From: an uncultured Bacteroidales bacterium
GTDB taxonomy: Bacteria > Bacteroidota > Bacteroidia > Bacteroidales > Paludibacteraceae
DNA: 49,103 nucleotides
Assembly (NCBI GenBank): GCA_947164985.1
Contig: CAMUYI010000011.1
Coordinates: 1-49,103, forward strand
Direction of reading: 5' to 3'
Position numbers and translations under genes: made by a program. The notes under the pieces were generated by a model. The model made no database searches and was not told the origin of the DNA. It worked only from the letters and a program-made list of their open reading frames with translations. Below are positions 30,441-36,573 of the stretch, one piece after another (positions within the stretch are counted from its first letter, which is position 1; each line of letters opens with the position of its first letter).

Positions 30441-33239
30441 ATGAGAAACTTAAAGACATTTGCATTACTGCTCCTGATGGCAGTATGCAGCATGGGAGCT
30501 AAGGCAGCCACCGTGAACGATCTCGTGGCAATTGATTACGACTACGTATTCATTGCCGATGACATGACCAACAATGGAACAGAGAAACCTGTCGCTAACA
30601 CGCTTTATGCGGACGGACATATCTTTGCTCCTACCGCGAACACGGTGGCTACCAACAAAGGAAACAGTACCTTTGCCGGTGGAACGCACCTCAACAGCCT
30701 TCGTCTGAAGAATGCACAAGACCGTTTGGCATTCAAGGTAAGCGGTCCTTGTACTGTCACGTTCTACACCTATTCCGATGCACAACGCGGAATTCTGGTC
30801 AGTAAGACGGACAATGTAACGACTGCCGAAGGAGCTTTTGCTGCTCAACCCGCTTCTACGCCGGTTTGGACGGTGGCTTTGGATGAGGCAGGTGTGTATT
30901 ATCTGACTTCATACAATGCCGATTTCTACTTTGCCGGCTTTGAGATCGTCTTCCCTGATGATCCGGCGGCGGTGACCTTCGGCGTAGCACGCGAGGTGGC
31001 TTCCGTCACTTCGACTTCGACCGATGAGTTAGTTACCGGCTATGCCGTTGCAGAGGATGTGTTGGTTGATCCGTCGGTAGCAGGTATCAGCATAGCGATG
31101 AACTATCCAAGCGCAAACGTGCTGACCAATAAAGGTCGTGCCATCTATTGGTTCGACGGCACGGAAAGCAAAAACTGCTATGTGGATCAGGGTGTCAAGA
31201 ACTACCGCAACCAAATAGGGGATGATGTCTTCACCGAACTCAACGATGGTATCTATTTCAGTTTTGATCTGACGGTAGCAGATGGCTATAAGCTGTCCCT
31301 CCAACGTCTCATCTCCGACGTATTGAAAAGTAACAGTAACACGCACTACGTAGTGAAAATCTACAATAACGGTGCGTTGCTTCGTACCTTTGATGAAGTA
31401 GAAGCTACGGCTACTACCTCCGACATGAAGCGTAGCATCGGCATCGCCAATGATCCTTCCTTGCAGAACCTGACCGGTACCATCACTGTCAAACTCTTCT
31501 TTTGGAATACCGCCAGCGCACAATATGTGGCTATCAAAGACTTGCAGGTGAAAGCACTCGTTTCCCATATCGCAGACGGTACGCAGACATTCGGTCTGAC
31601 CCGTACGGTGGCTTCCGTCATTTCTACTTCGTCCGATGAGTTAGTTACCGGCTATGCCGTTTCCGATGACGCGTTGGTGGATCCTTCTGTGGAAGGAATC
31701 ACGGTTACCAAGAACTTTGGTTCGCAGAATTCATTGATCGACAAAGGTCGCAAACTCTATTGGTATAATGACGGTAAGCAAGAATGCTATGCTGACCAGG
31801 GTACCCCTAACTACCGCAACTATATCTATGATGCAGCAGAGTATATAAACACGCTGGACGAGCGTTGCTACTATGGCTTCGATATGACCGCGGAGTTAGG
31901 CAAACAGGTATCGATTAAGATGCTCACTTCGGATGTCTTCTCTGATGCTTTGGATGCTTCCTACCAAGTGAAGATCTACAATAACGGTGAGGTCATCAAG
32001 ACCTTAGATGTAGTTGGCCCGAATGCAGGCGGTACTGCCGATATGAAGCGTATCATCAACCTCTCCGAAGAGGCTGCATTGCAAGGTCTGAAAGGAACCG
32101 TTTCTGTCAAACTGTTTTGGTGGAGCGAAACCAACGGCAAGTACCTCGATATCAAAGACCTTAACGTAGCAGCTCTGGTAGAAGACGCACAGGGCGAAGG
32201 TGTCAAAGGACTCGTCTTTACGGACTTTGAGCCTGCAAAGAATCCGACCTTCACCGAAGGCGAAGTAACTGCTTCGTTCTCCAATGCCAATAACAATACC
32301 ATCTCTCCTGCCTCGGAGAACCGTGGTGTACGCATGCAGTCGCAATATGGCATCACCAGCCTCAAAGTGGAAGTACCAGCTGATTCGTACATCAGCGAAG
32401 TGGTCTTCGTTTGGAATAAGAAAGGTAACCTGAACGGAGGTACGAATTTCCTGGATCTGCTCATTACCAACAGCAGTGACGTACAAGTAAGCACCTTGCA
32501 AGAATCTGAGCAAAAGAATGAAACCACATGGTCGTGCGGCGAAGTACGCGAATCGGAACTTACGTTTGCACAGCAGACTCCGGGTGACTTCTATTGTCAT
32601 TCCATCCGCGTGACCTATCTCAAGAAACCGGCCGTTCAGCAGTACACCCGTACGCACGAGCATATGAACCTCAATACCCTCTGCTACCCCTATCAGATTG
32701 ATTCGTACACCGGTGCTACTTTCTACACTATGCTTTACAAAGCAGGTGGAACAGCTGCAGAACCGGCAGAGATCTATCTCCAAGAGCATGTGGGCGCACT
32801 CGAAGCTGGCAAACCGTATTTCTATGTACCCGAAGGTACCGAACTCGTTTGCAATTACTCCGGTGAGTACACCGCAGCAGGTAACGATTGTAATGGTACA
32901 TATGGCGTTTATGCCGATATGACGGATGTTACTCCGGGTATGTATGTTACCTATAATAACGTCTTCACCAAAGCCGGTAACAATGTCAAGATCCGTGAGT
33001 ACCGCGCATATGTGAATATGAGCGAAGTAAGCTCCGAACCGCAAGGTCCGTCTTATGTTCCTGGTCGCAAACAACTGCGTATCGGTAATGCGAACGCTCC
33101 GCAAAGTATGACAGGAATAGAGCAAATCACCAATGACCAATCACCAATCACCAATAAGGTTATCCGTAATGGTCAACTCTTCATCCTCCGTGACGGCAAG
33201 ATCTATAACGCTATGGGACAAATAGTAAATGGTAAATGA
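30441..33239 (+). CDS. Secreted companion of the pectin esterase, duplicated module, T9SS-like tail
   Basis: 932 aa, no catalytic motif recognised. Signal peptide (MRNLKTFALLLLMAVCSMGAKA). Beta domain about 25-175. Two tandem copies of one module, about 180-373 and 384-578, each opening with FGV/FGL ... DELVTGYAV and closing with GT(I/V)(T/S)VKLF(F/W)W and IKDL. This module also occurs once in the CE12-CE8 protein. A beta domain follows (about 590-735), then a conserved exported-protein domain (NLNTLCYPYQID ... AGKPYFYVPEG) at about 740-890. The tail has TGIEQ, then VIRNGQLFILRDGK and YNAMG. The gene starts 19 bases after the esterase stop, so same operon. Likely a pectin-binding or scaffold protein; binding is inferred. 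Confidence 0.82.
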   Translation: MRNLKTFALLLLMAVCSMGAKAATVNDLVAIDYDYVFIADDMTNNGTEKPVANTLYADGHIFAPTANTVATNKGNSTFAGGTHLNSLRLKNAQDRLAFKVSGPCTVTFYTYSDAQRGILVSKTDNVTTAEGAFAAQPASTPVWTVALDEAGVYYLTSYNADFYFAGFEIVFPDDPAAVTFGVAREVASVTSTSTDELVTGYAVAEDVLVDPSVAGISIAMNYPSANVLTNKGRAIYWFDGTESKNCYVDQGVKNYRNQIGDDVFTELNDGIYFSFDLTVADGYKLSLQRLISDVLKSNSNTHYVVKIYNNGALLRTFDEVEATATTSDMKRSIGIANDPSLQNLTGTITVKLFFWNTASAQYVAIKDLQVKALVSHIADGTQTFGLTRTVASVISTSSDELVTGYAVSDDALVDPSVEGITVTKNFGSQNSLIDKGRKLYWYNDGKQECYADQGTPNYRNYIYDAAEYINTLDERCYYGFDMTAELGKQVSIKMLTSDVFSDALDASYQVKIYNNGEVIKTLDVVGPNAGGTADMKRIINLSEEAALQGLKGTVSVKLFWWSETNGKYLDIKDLNVAALVEDAQGEGVKGLVFTDFEPAKNPTFTEGEVTASFSNANNNTISPASENRGVRMQSQYGITSLKVEVPADSYISEVVFVWNKKGNLNGGTNFLDLLITNSSDVQVSTLQESEQKNETTWSCGEVRESELTFAQQTPGDFYCHSIRVTYLKKPAVQQYTRTHEHMNLNTLCYPYQIDSYTGATFYTMLYKAGGTAAEPAEIYLQEHVGALEAGKPYFYVPEGTELVCNYSGEYTAAGNDCNGTYGVYADMTDVTPGMYVTYNNVFTKAGNNVKIREYRAYVNMSEVSSEPQGPSYVPGRKQLRIGNANAPQSMTGIEQITNDQSPITNKVIRNGQLFILRDGKIYNAMGQIVNGK
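33127..33154 (+). repeat. Iterated heptamer array C2 (linker before T9SS-like tail)
   Basis: TCACCAA, TGACCAA, TCACCAA, TCACCAA. Same unit as 12552-12586. Encodes ITNDQSPIT just before the tail motif. Confidence 0.9.
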
Positions 33240-33252
33240 CAAAATCGTAAAT
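33224..33252 (+). repeat. Imperfect heptamer array G across a gene end
   Basis: AGTAAAT, GGTAAAT, GACAAAAT (8 bases), CGTAAAT. It spans the stop of the 30441-33239 gene and the short gap to the next ATG. Confidence 0.55.
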
Positions 33253-33255
33253 AGT

Positions 33256-33390
33256 ATGAAACGAGTATATTTTTCTCCGGTTATGGAGACCTATCCCATA
33301 AATCCGGCATCCGTTCTCTGCGCCAGCGGAGACACAGGCACACCCTTTGGTGTGGATAATAACGCTACAAATGACCTGATCATTTCGTAA
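33256..33390 (+). CDS. Possible 44-aa peptide
   Basis: Open frame starting MKRVYFSPVMETYPINPA, ending ATNDLIIS and TAA at 33388-33390. It begins 16 bases after the preceding stop and before the operon terminator, so it would be co-transcribed. Short proteins with a K-x-Y-x-x-P-x-x-E start occur often beside exported-protein genes in Bacteroidales, and this one fits that pattern; function unknown. It is too short to exclude chance. Confidence 0.5.
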   Translation: MKRVYFSPVMETYPINPASVLCASGDTGTPFGVDNNATNDLIIS

Positions 33391-33413
33391 GTCGTATAAC
33401 GTATTGTTATCCC

Positions 33414-33450
33414 AAAAGGCGGTTCACGTTCAGCGTGAGCCGTCTTTTTT
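33414..33450 (+). terminator. Terminator of the pectin operon
   Basis: CGGTTCACG (33420-33428) pairs with CGTGAGCCG (33434-33442) around TTCAG. The stem extends through AAAAGG/TCTTTT, ending in a six-T tract (33445-33450). Confidence 0.93.
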
Positions 33451-33451
33451 C

Positions 33452-33520
33452 GTAAGTATGCCGGAGGCACACTCAGGGACACGTTGTCCACTGAGAAATC
33501 CCGCCTTCCGGGGTACTTAC
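33452..33520 (+). repeat. 69-bp palindromic element, copy 2
   Basis: The outer arm GTAAGTATGCCGGAGGC (33452-33468) pairs with the complement ending GGGTACTTAC (to 33520). The inner hairpin CTCAGGGACA / TGTCC-A-CTGAG is nearly perfect. It starts one base after the terminator T tract and ends exactly at the ATG of the next gene. Homologous to 22824-22891. Confidence 0.82.
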
Positions 33521-33739
33521 ATGAATAAATATCAGTATTTGCTCAGCAAAAAAGAAAGTGGAGAACTGAGCATTCTCTTCGAGTTGGGACTTCCCGTGCA
33601 TTTATCCGGTTGGATGGAGTACTATGCCTTCCATTTGGCCCATCCGGAGAAGAGTAATGTAGAGATTTCGTACTATTTTACAGCAACGAAGAGTACAATT
33701 CAACGAGCTATCACATTTATGGAGTCTCCGATTGGATAG
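33521..33739 (+). CDS. Small HTH-like protein, unknown role
   Basis: 72 aa. MNKYQYLLSKKESGELSILF is followed by helical segments. The last third, EISYYFTATKSTIQRAITFM, has the spacing of a helix-turn-helix with TKSTIQRAI as recognition helix. I think similar short proteins occur in Bacteroidales, but I cannot name the family. In-frame starts upstream exist only inside the palindromic element, so ATG 33521 is used. The mRNA leader would contain the 69-bp palindrome. A perfect hairpin follows the stop. Confidence 0.7.
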   Translation: MNKYQYLLSKKESGELSILFELGLPVHLSGWMEYYAFHLAHPEKSNVEISYYFTATKSTIQRAITFMESPIG

Positions 33740-33753
33740 CATTCTATTCACAC

Positions 33754-33781
33754 AAATGCCGACCGTGAAAGGTCGGCATTT
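33754..33781 (+). terminator. Perfect 11-bp hairpin after the HTH-like gene
   Basis: AAATGCCGACC (33754-33764) and GGTCGGCATTT (33771-33781) with loop GTGAAA. The T stretch is short, but the A/T flanks would allow termination in both directions. Confidence 0.75.
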
Positions 33782-34015
33782 GCTTATTCGTGGAACAGGT
33801 CGTCCATGGTAACTTCGCTGTGCGTTATATATATCCAGTTAGTACTAACGACCCGTCATTACGGGCTATGTGTTTCGAAATAAAGCACTAATTTTGTCGT
33901 CGGAATTGAAAAAGAAAGGTAATAAAAGCATACGGCGTAAGCAGATCGTTAGAGGCTTGCTTTGAAAAAGAAAGGTAATAAAAGAAAAGAAGCAAAAGAA
34001 AATTAAAAAGAAAAA
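33782..34015 (+). promoter_or_regulatory. Gene-free leader region of the small-gene cluster
   Basis: No gene seen. GTTAGTACTAAC (33838-33849) is a perfect palindrome. CCCGT/ACGGG (33852-33865) is a short hairpin. TAATTTTG (33889-33896) fits a -7 box but has no clear -33 partner. A 23-bp direct repeat starting TTGAAAAAGAAAGG occurs at 33906-33928 and 33962-33984, 56 bp apart. A purine-rich tract runs to 34015. Confidence 0.55.
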
Positions 34016-34085
34016 GTCCGACCGACCAGTCTACAGCGTAGCTGTTAATTATACGCGCGAAGCGCAGTCGGACGGACGGTCGGAC
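34016..34085 (+). repeat. Compound palindrome with cloverleaf-like folding
   Basis: GTCCGACCG (34016-34024) pairs perfectly with CGGTCGGAC (34077-34085). Inside are ACAGC-GTA-GCTGT (34033-34045) and a GCGC-GAA-GCGC arm (about 34055-34065). It ends 15 bases before the ATG of the 34101 gene, so it would form in the mRNA leader. Confidence 0.7.
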
Positions 34086-34100
34086 TAAATAATTAAAATT

Positions 34101-34463
34101 ATGGAAAATCAATTTATTGACTTTTGGCATCTGTACGCGCCTGCGGAGCAGTATCGCAATCGTTACCTGGCCTGTCAGCGGCTATGGGATGCCATGGAAG
34201 AGACGGATCGCGCTCTGATCCTGAAAGAATTGGCTGCAAAACAAGAAGAAAGCCAACCGGTAAAGAATGAGAAAAATCCCTATTTTTATCTCATTGACTG
34301 GGAACCTCCTCAAGCAAAATGGCTGTCCCCAAAAGAAGTGGGGCACTTGCTTGCGCAGAAAATACCGCTGGCTGTGTGTTTTAATCCCCATACCCATTCT
34401 TTCGGCACCGTAACCAAAACGGATGCGGAAATGCACAACCTGAGTGTGCATCATTATATGTAA
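34101..34463 (+). CDS. Conserved-looking small protein (FIDFW type), unknown role
   Basis: 120 aa, soluble, no signal peptide. Opens MENQFIDFWHLYAPAEQYRN, followed by RLWDAMEETDRALILKEL. A polar linker precedes NPYFYLIDWEPP and a C-terminal part with KWLSPKEVGHLLAQKIPL. I recall similar short proteins (FIDFW start, RNPYFF/IDF centre) from Prevotella-like genomes but cannot assign a function. First gene of the small-gene cluster; start ATG follows an A/T-rich spacer typical of the phylum. Confidence 0.75.
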   Translation: MENQFIDFWHLYAPAEQYRNRYLACQRLWDAMEETDRALILKELAAKQEESQPVKNEKNPYFYLIDWEPPQAKWLSPKEVGHLLAQKIPLAVCFNPHTHSFGTVTKTDAEMHNLSVHHYM

Positions 34464-34498
34464 CCCTAACTGTTTAACCCTTTAACAAATTAACAACT

Positions 34499-34663
34499 AT
34501 GTCTTTGCATTTCACATTGGAAGCTCCGTTCAAGAGCATGTCCGGGGTAGTAAGCCGGAAGCGATTTGCGGATGGTCGAGTCGAATCCGTCATCGCTACC
34601 AAACGCGGCACAATTTACAAACGGACGACCTATCCGAAAGGGACGTTCCCCCGTCGCGGTTAA
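34499..34663 (+). CDS. 54-aa protein, short member of the shared-N-terminus family
   Basis: Starts MSLHFTLEAPFKSMSGVVSR, ends YPKGTFPRRG and TAA at 34661-34663. Strongly basic. The segment APFKSMSGVVSRKRF aligns with GIDHVSGALSKPSK of the 36046 gene and GIESVRGILMG of the 34772 gene. It lies 35 bases after the preceding stop, downstream of a typical ...TTAACAACT leader. Probably a minimal, N-terminal-module-only family member. No function known. Confidence 0.7.
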   Translation: MSLHFTLEAPFKSMSGVVSRKRFADGRVESVIATKRGTIYKRTTYPKGTFPRRG

Positions 34664-34675
34664 GTCGTTCCCGTA

Positions 34676-34726
34676 AGATGATCCCGTGATGGTCGGGTCC
34701 TACACCCGATCATCACGGGACCATCT
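34676..34726 (+). repeat. 23-bp stem hairpin between small genes
   Basis: Arms 34676-34698 and 34704-34726 are complementary over 23 bp except one A-C mismatch and one G-T pair, loop CCTAC. The core is CCCGTGAT / ATCACGGG. No T tract follows. It begins 12 bases after the stop of the 54-aa gene. Confidence 0.85.
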
Positions 34727-34758
34727 GCGGAGAAACACCTAAGAACAATCCAACAAAA

Positions 34759-34791
34759 ATGCCGAACGCGAATGGGAAAAGTATTTTTTGA
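34759..34791 (+). other. Possible 10-codon leader frame
   Basis: ATG at 34759 sits in the canonical CAACAAAA-ATG context used by neighbouring genes and reads MPNANGKSIF before TGA at 34789-34791. It overlaps the start of the 34772 gene in another frame. It could be a translational leader, a chance frame, or a sign of a small indel. Confidence 0.35.
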
Positions 34792-35038
34792 CCCCGGCAT
34801 CGAATCCGTCCGCGGTATTCTGATGGGTACCGATCCGTATTACCTGCGGCGCTATCCGGCGCGCGACGGCGGCGTGATGCATATCGTACAAGCGCGCCCC
34901 GACCGATCCGGTCACACACCCACGGAAGCCGAAGCTGCCAACCGTACCGCCTTCGGGCTTGCGTACGGAAAGGAACGACACCGCGAGTTTATCGAACGAA
35001 CTATGAAAGGACAATTGGAAATCGAATTTACAGACTAA
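34772..35038 (+). CDS. 88-aa protein of the shared-N-terminus family
   Basis: MGKVFFDPGIESVRGILMG aligns residue for residue with MAKVEWSAGIDHVSGALSK of the 36046 gene. The following part, HTPTEAEAANRTAFGLA, aligns with STPLSNREVAVRARFTA. The C-terminus is charged and helical (GKERHREFIERTM). The stop overlaps the next start (TAATG), so the two genes are translationally coupled. The start is supported by the family alignment rather than by the better-placed ATG at 34759. No function known. Confidence 0.72.
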   Translation: MGKVFFDPGIESVRGILMGTDPYYLRRYPARDGGVMHIVQARPDRSGHTPTEAEAANRTAFGLAYGKERHREFIERTMKGQLEIEFTD

Positions 35039-35250
35039 TGGCAAAGAAATTTTTGAAAACCGATCTCGTGCGATCTCTGGAGCAGCATGTAGGTGCGCCG
35101 GTAGGCATGGAGGGCTTAGAGACCCTGATCTACGGCTGGCGAAAGAAACTCCGCCTCACCTCGCATGCGATCTATGTGCGCAACTGGCTGACCTATGAGG
35201 AAACGGTATCACTGAGCGAGTACGCCGGATACGATCTGACGGAAATTTAA
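35038..35250 (+). CDS. 70-aa protein coupled to the preceding gene, unknown
   Basis: MAKKFLKTDLVRSLEQHVGA, then LIYGWRKKLRLTSH and a C-terminal WLTYEETVSLSEYAGYDL. Probably helical and soluble. It overlaps the preceding stop by one base. It lacks the V-x-G signature of its neighbours, so it is a cluster partner rather than a family member. Confidence 0.7.
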   Translation: MAKKFLKTDLVRSLEQHVGAPVGMEGLETLIYGWRKKLRLTSHAIYVRNWLTYEETVSLSEYAGYDLTEI

Positions 35251-35277
35251 GAAATCTTAAATCCGCGAAAGCCGTTC

Positions 35278-35309
35278 TTTGATTATCTCGCGAAAAAGCA
35301 GTACCTTTG
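35278..35309 (+). promoter_or_regulatory. Promoter inside the small-gene cluster
   Basis: TTTG (35278-35281), 20 bases, TACCTTTG (35302-35309). Transcription should begin near 35314, exactly where the structured leader starts. Confidence 0.82.
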
Positions 35310-35313
35310 CACC

Positions 35314-35402
35314 GTCTTTCCGAAAGATAGGATAATGAACCTGCGGAGCGTCTATCGCCTATCCTCAGTTCCAAGGGTTCAGAAAGGGATATTCGGAAAG
35401 AC
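35314..35402 (+). ncRNA. Structured 5' leader, possible pseudoknot
   Basis: GTCTTTCCGAA (35314-35324) pairs perfectly over 11 bp with TTCGGAAAGAC (35392-35402). Inside, AGGATA (35329-35334) can pair with TATCCT (35360-35365). GAACC (35337-35341) can pair with GGTTC (35376-35380), crossing the previous helix. The leader ends about 37 bases before the ATG of the 35440 gene. It looks like a cis-regulatory RNA or stable leader; no known riboswitch class recognised. Confidence 0.6.
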
Positions 35403-35439
35403 CGTGCACGTACAATCAAAAACCTAAACATTAACAAAA

Positions 35440-35760
35440 ATGGCAAAAATCACATTACATGGTATGTTTGCCCGCGTAAAGGGTAAATTCAACCGATCGG
35501 AGACGCTGTATTTCAAGCGTTGCAACTGCGGCAAGGAGCAGTTAGGCGTGGATCTGCTGAACCCCGTCAAAAACAATAAAGACACCAAAGTCCAGGCATG
35601 TCAAGCAGCACTGAAAACCGCAGCACAGGCAGCGAAAACCGCCCTTGCTGACCCGACCGAGCGCGCGACCCTCGAAGCGGCGTTCAAGGCACAGAGCAAG
35701 TACACCTCCCTCTTTGCCTACACCGTTGCGCAGAAGTATGTCAAACCGAACTTCGACTAA
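35440..35760 (+). CDS. 106-aa protein of the shared-N-terminus family
   Basis: MAKITLHGMFARVKGKFNR carries the family pattern (MAK, then a hydrophobic strand, then V-x-G). Next comes LYFKRCNCGKEQLGVDLLNP with a lone CNC pair, then an Ala-rich helix and AFKAQSKYTSLFAYTVAQKY. The latter aligns with AFMAQ ... LKAYYWSICGAEY of the 36046 gene, so the two are paralogues. Lysine- and alanine-rich, basic, soluble. It has its own promoter and structured leader, suggesting strong or regulated expression. Function unknown. Confidence 0.8.
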   Translation: MAKITLHGMFARVKGKFNRSETLYFKRCNCGKEQLGVDLLNPVKNNKDTKVQACQAALKTAAQAAKTALADPTERATLEAAFKAQSKYTSLFAYTVAQKYVKPNFD

Positions 35761-35792
35761 GAGGGCTATCATTTACTAAAAAAAATTTTCCT

Positions 35793-35999
35793 ATGACAAA
35801 GAAAGAAATCTTAAAAATCGTGATCTCCGTAGTGATTGCTGCATTGACGGCGCTGGGAGCAGCGTTCGGGCTGAGTTCGTGCAATGTGACGAGAGCGATC
35901 ACGACCAAGAGTGAGTACTGGCAACGCGGGGACAGTTCCGCCGTCATCCAGACCAAGACTATCGAGACGTATGACGCGTCGCAGAAAGGGCTTTATTAA
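35793..35999 (+). CDS. Small lipoprotein
   Basis: 68 aa. MTKKEILKIVISVVIAALTA is a signal segment with lipobox LSSC (Cys30), leaving a 39-residue polar tail (NVTRAITTKSEYWQRGDS...). Short hydrophobic proteins of this general kind are frequent in Bacteroidales between small hypothetical genes. It lies 32 bases after the preceding gene and is probably co-transcribed. The last two codons are part of a heptamer array. Function unknown. Confidence 0.75.
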   Translation: MTKKEILKIVISVVIAALTALGAAFGLSSCNVTRAITTKSEYWQRGDSSAVIQTKTIETYDASQKGLY

Positions 36000-36035
36000 A
36001 ATTAAAAATTTAGAATTAAAAATTAAAAATTAAAC
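35995..36035 (+). repeat. Iterated heptamer array H (intergenic)
   Basis: ATTAAA, ATTAAAA, ATTTAGA, ATTAAAA, ATTAAAA, ATTAAAC. It covers the stop of the small lipoprotein gene and most of the 46-base gap to the next ATG. Confidence 0.88.
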
Positions 36036-36045
36036 CTTAACGAAA

Positions 36046-36426
36046 ATGGCAAAAGTAGAATGGAGTGCCGGTATTGACCACGTATCCGGCGCATTGAGCA
36101 AACCGAGCAAGAGCGGTCAACACTCCTGCACCAAGATGTTGCTGGGTACGCACCGCGTAGCAGCGACCGAGTCAAAAGACTGTAACCGTCTGTATCTCCG
36201 CAGAAAAGTGGAGCGCAGTACCCCGCTGTCGAACCGTGAGGTAGCGGTACGCGCACGCTTCACCGCCGTACGCGCAGCCGTTGCAACCCGTGCAGCCGAC
36301 CTGAGCAAACAGTTGGCCGACCAACAGGCCTTCATGGCTCAGAAAGACCAACCGGGCGGCAAAAAGACCCTCAAGGCCTACTACTGGTCTATCTGCGGCG
36401 CCGAGTACGACCAGCAGCACTCGTAA
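36046..36426 (+). CDS. 126-aa protein of the shared-N-terminus family
   Basis: MAKVEWSAGIDHVSGALSK is the clearest form of the family signature. It continues with a Cys-containing segment (HSCTKMLLGTHRVA), then LYLRRKVERSTPLSN, an Ala/Arg-rich helix and AFMAQKDQPGGKKTLKAYYW. Basic and soluble, no membrane segment. Paralogue of the 35440 and 34772 products. A terminator follows 25 bases after the stop, ending the cluster. The high content of Lys/Arg would fit nucleic-acid binding, but no known fold is recognised. Confidence 0.8.
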   Translation: MAKVEWSAGIDHVSGALSKPSKSGQHSCTKMLLGTHRVAATESKDCNRLYLRRKVERSTPLSNREVAVRARFTAVRAAVATRAADLSKQLADQQAFMAQKDQPGGKKTLKAYYWSICGAEYDQQHS

Positions 36427-36451
36427 AAAGCGAAAAAATCGCGAAAAGTGG

Positions 36452-36480
36452 CATACACTCTTGTGTATGTCATTTTTTAT
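36452..36480 (+). terminator. Terminator of the small-gene cluster
   Basis: CATACAC (36452-36458) and GTGTATG (36463-36469) around TCTT, followed by TCATTTTTTAT. Confidence 0.85.
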
Positions 36481-36491
36481 TTGTACCTTTG
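36461..36491 (+). promoter_or_regulatory. Promoter of the giant adhesin, overlapping the terminator
   Basis: TTGT (36461-36464), 19 bases, TACCTTTG (36484-36491). The -33 box lies inside the terminator hairpin. The leader to the ATG at 36574 is about 75 bases with nothing else recognised. Confidence 0.8.
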
Positions 36492-36573
36492 CCGCGGATT
36501 TTGTTTATTATGAAAGAAATAATGTCTATTATTAGGAATCACAATATTTATTCATTTTAAAAATTCATCTTTT

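Noticed and set aside
34016..34085. tRNA-like cloverleaf
   Set aside because: The outer stem is 9 bp, only two inner arms exist, and there is no T-loop consensus, anticodon arm of proper size or CCA-compatible end.
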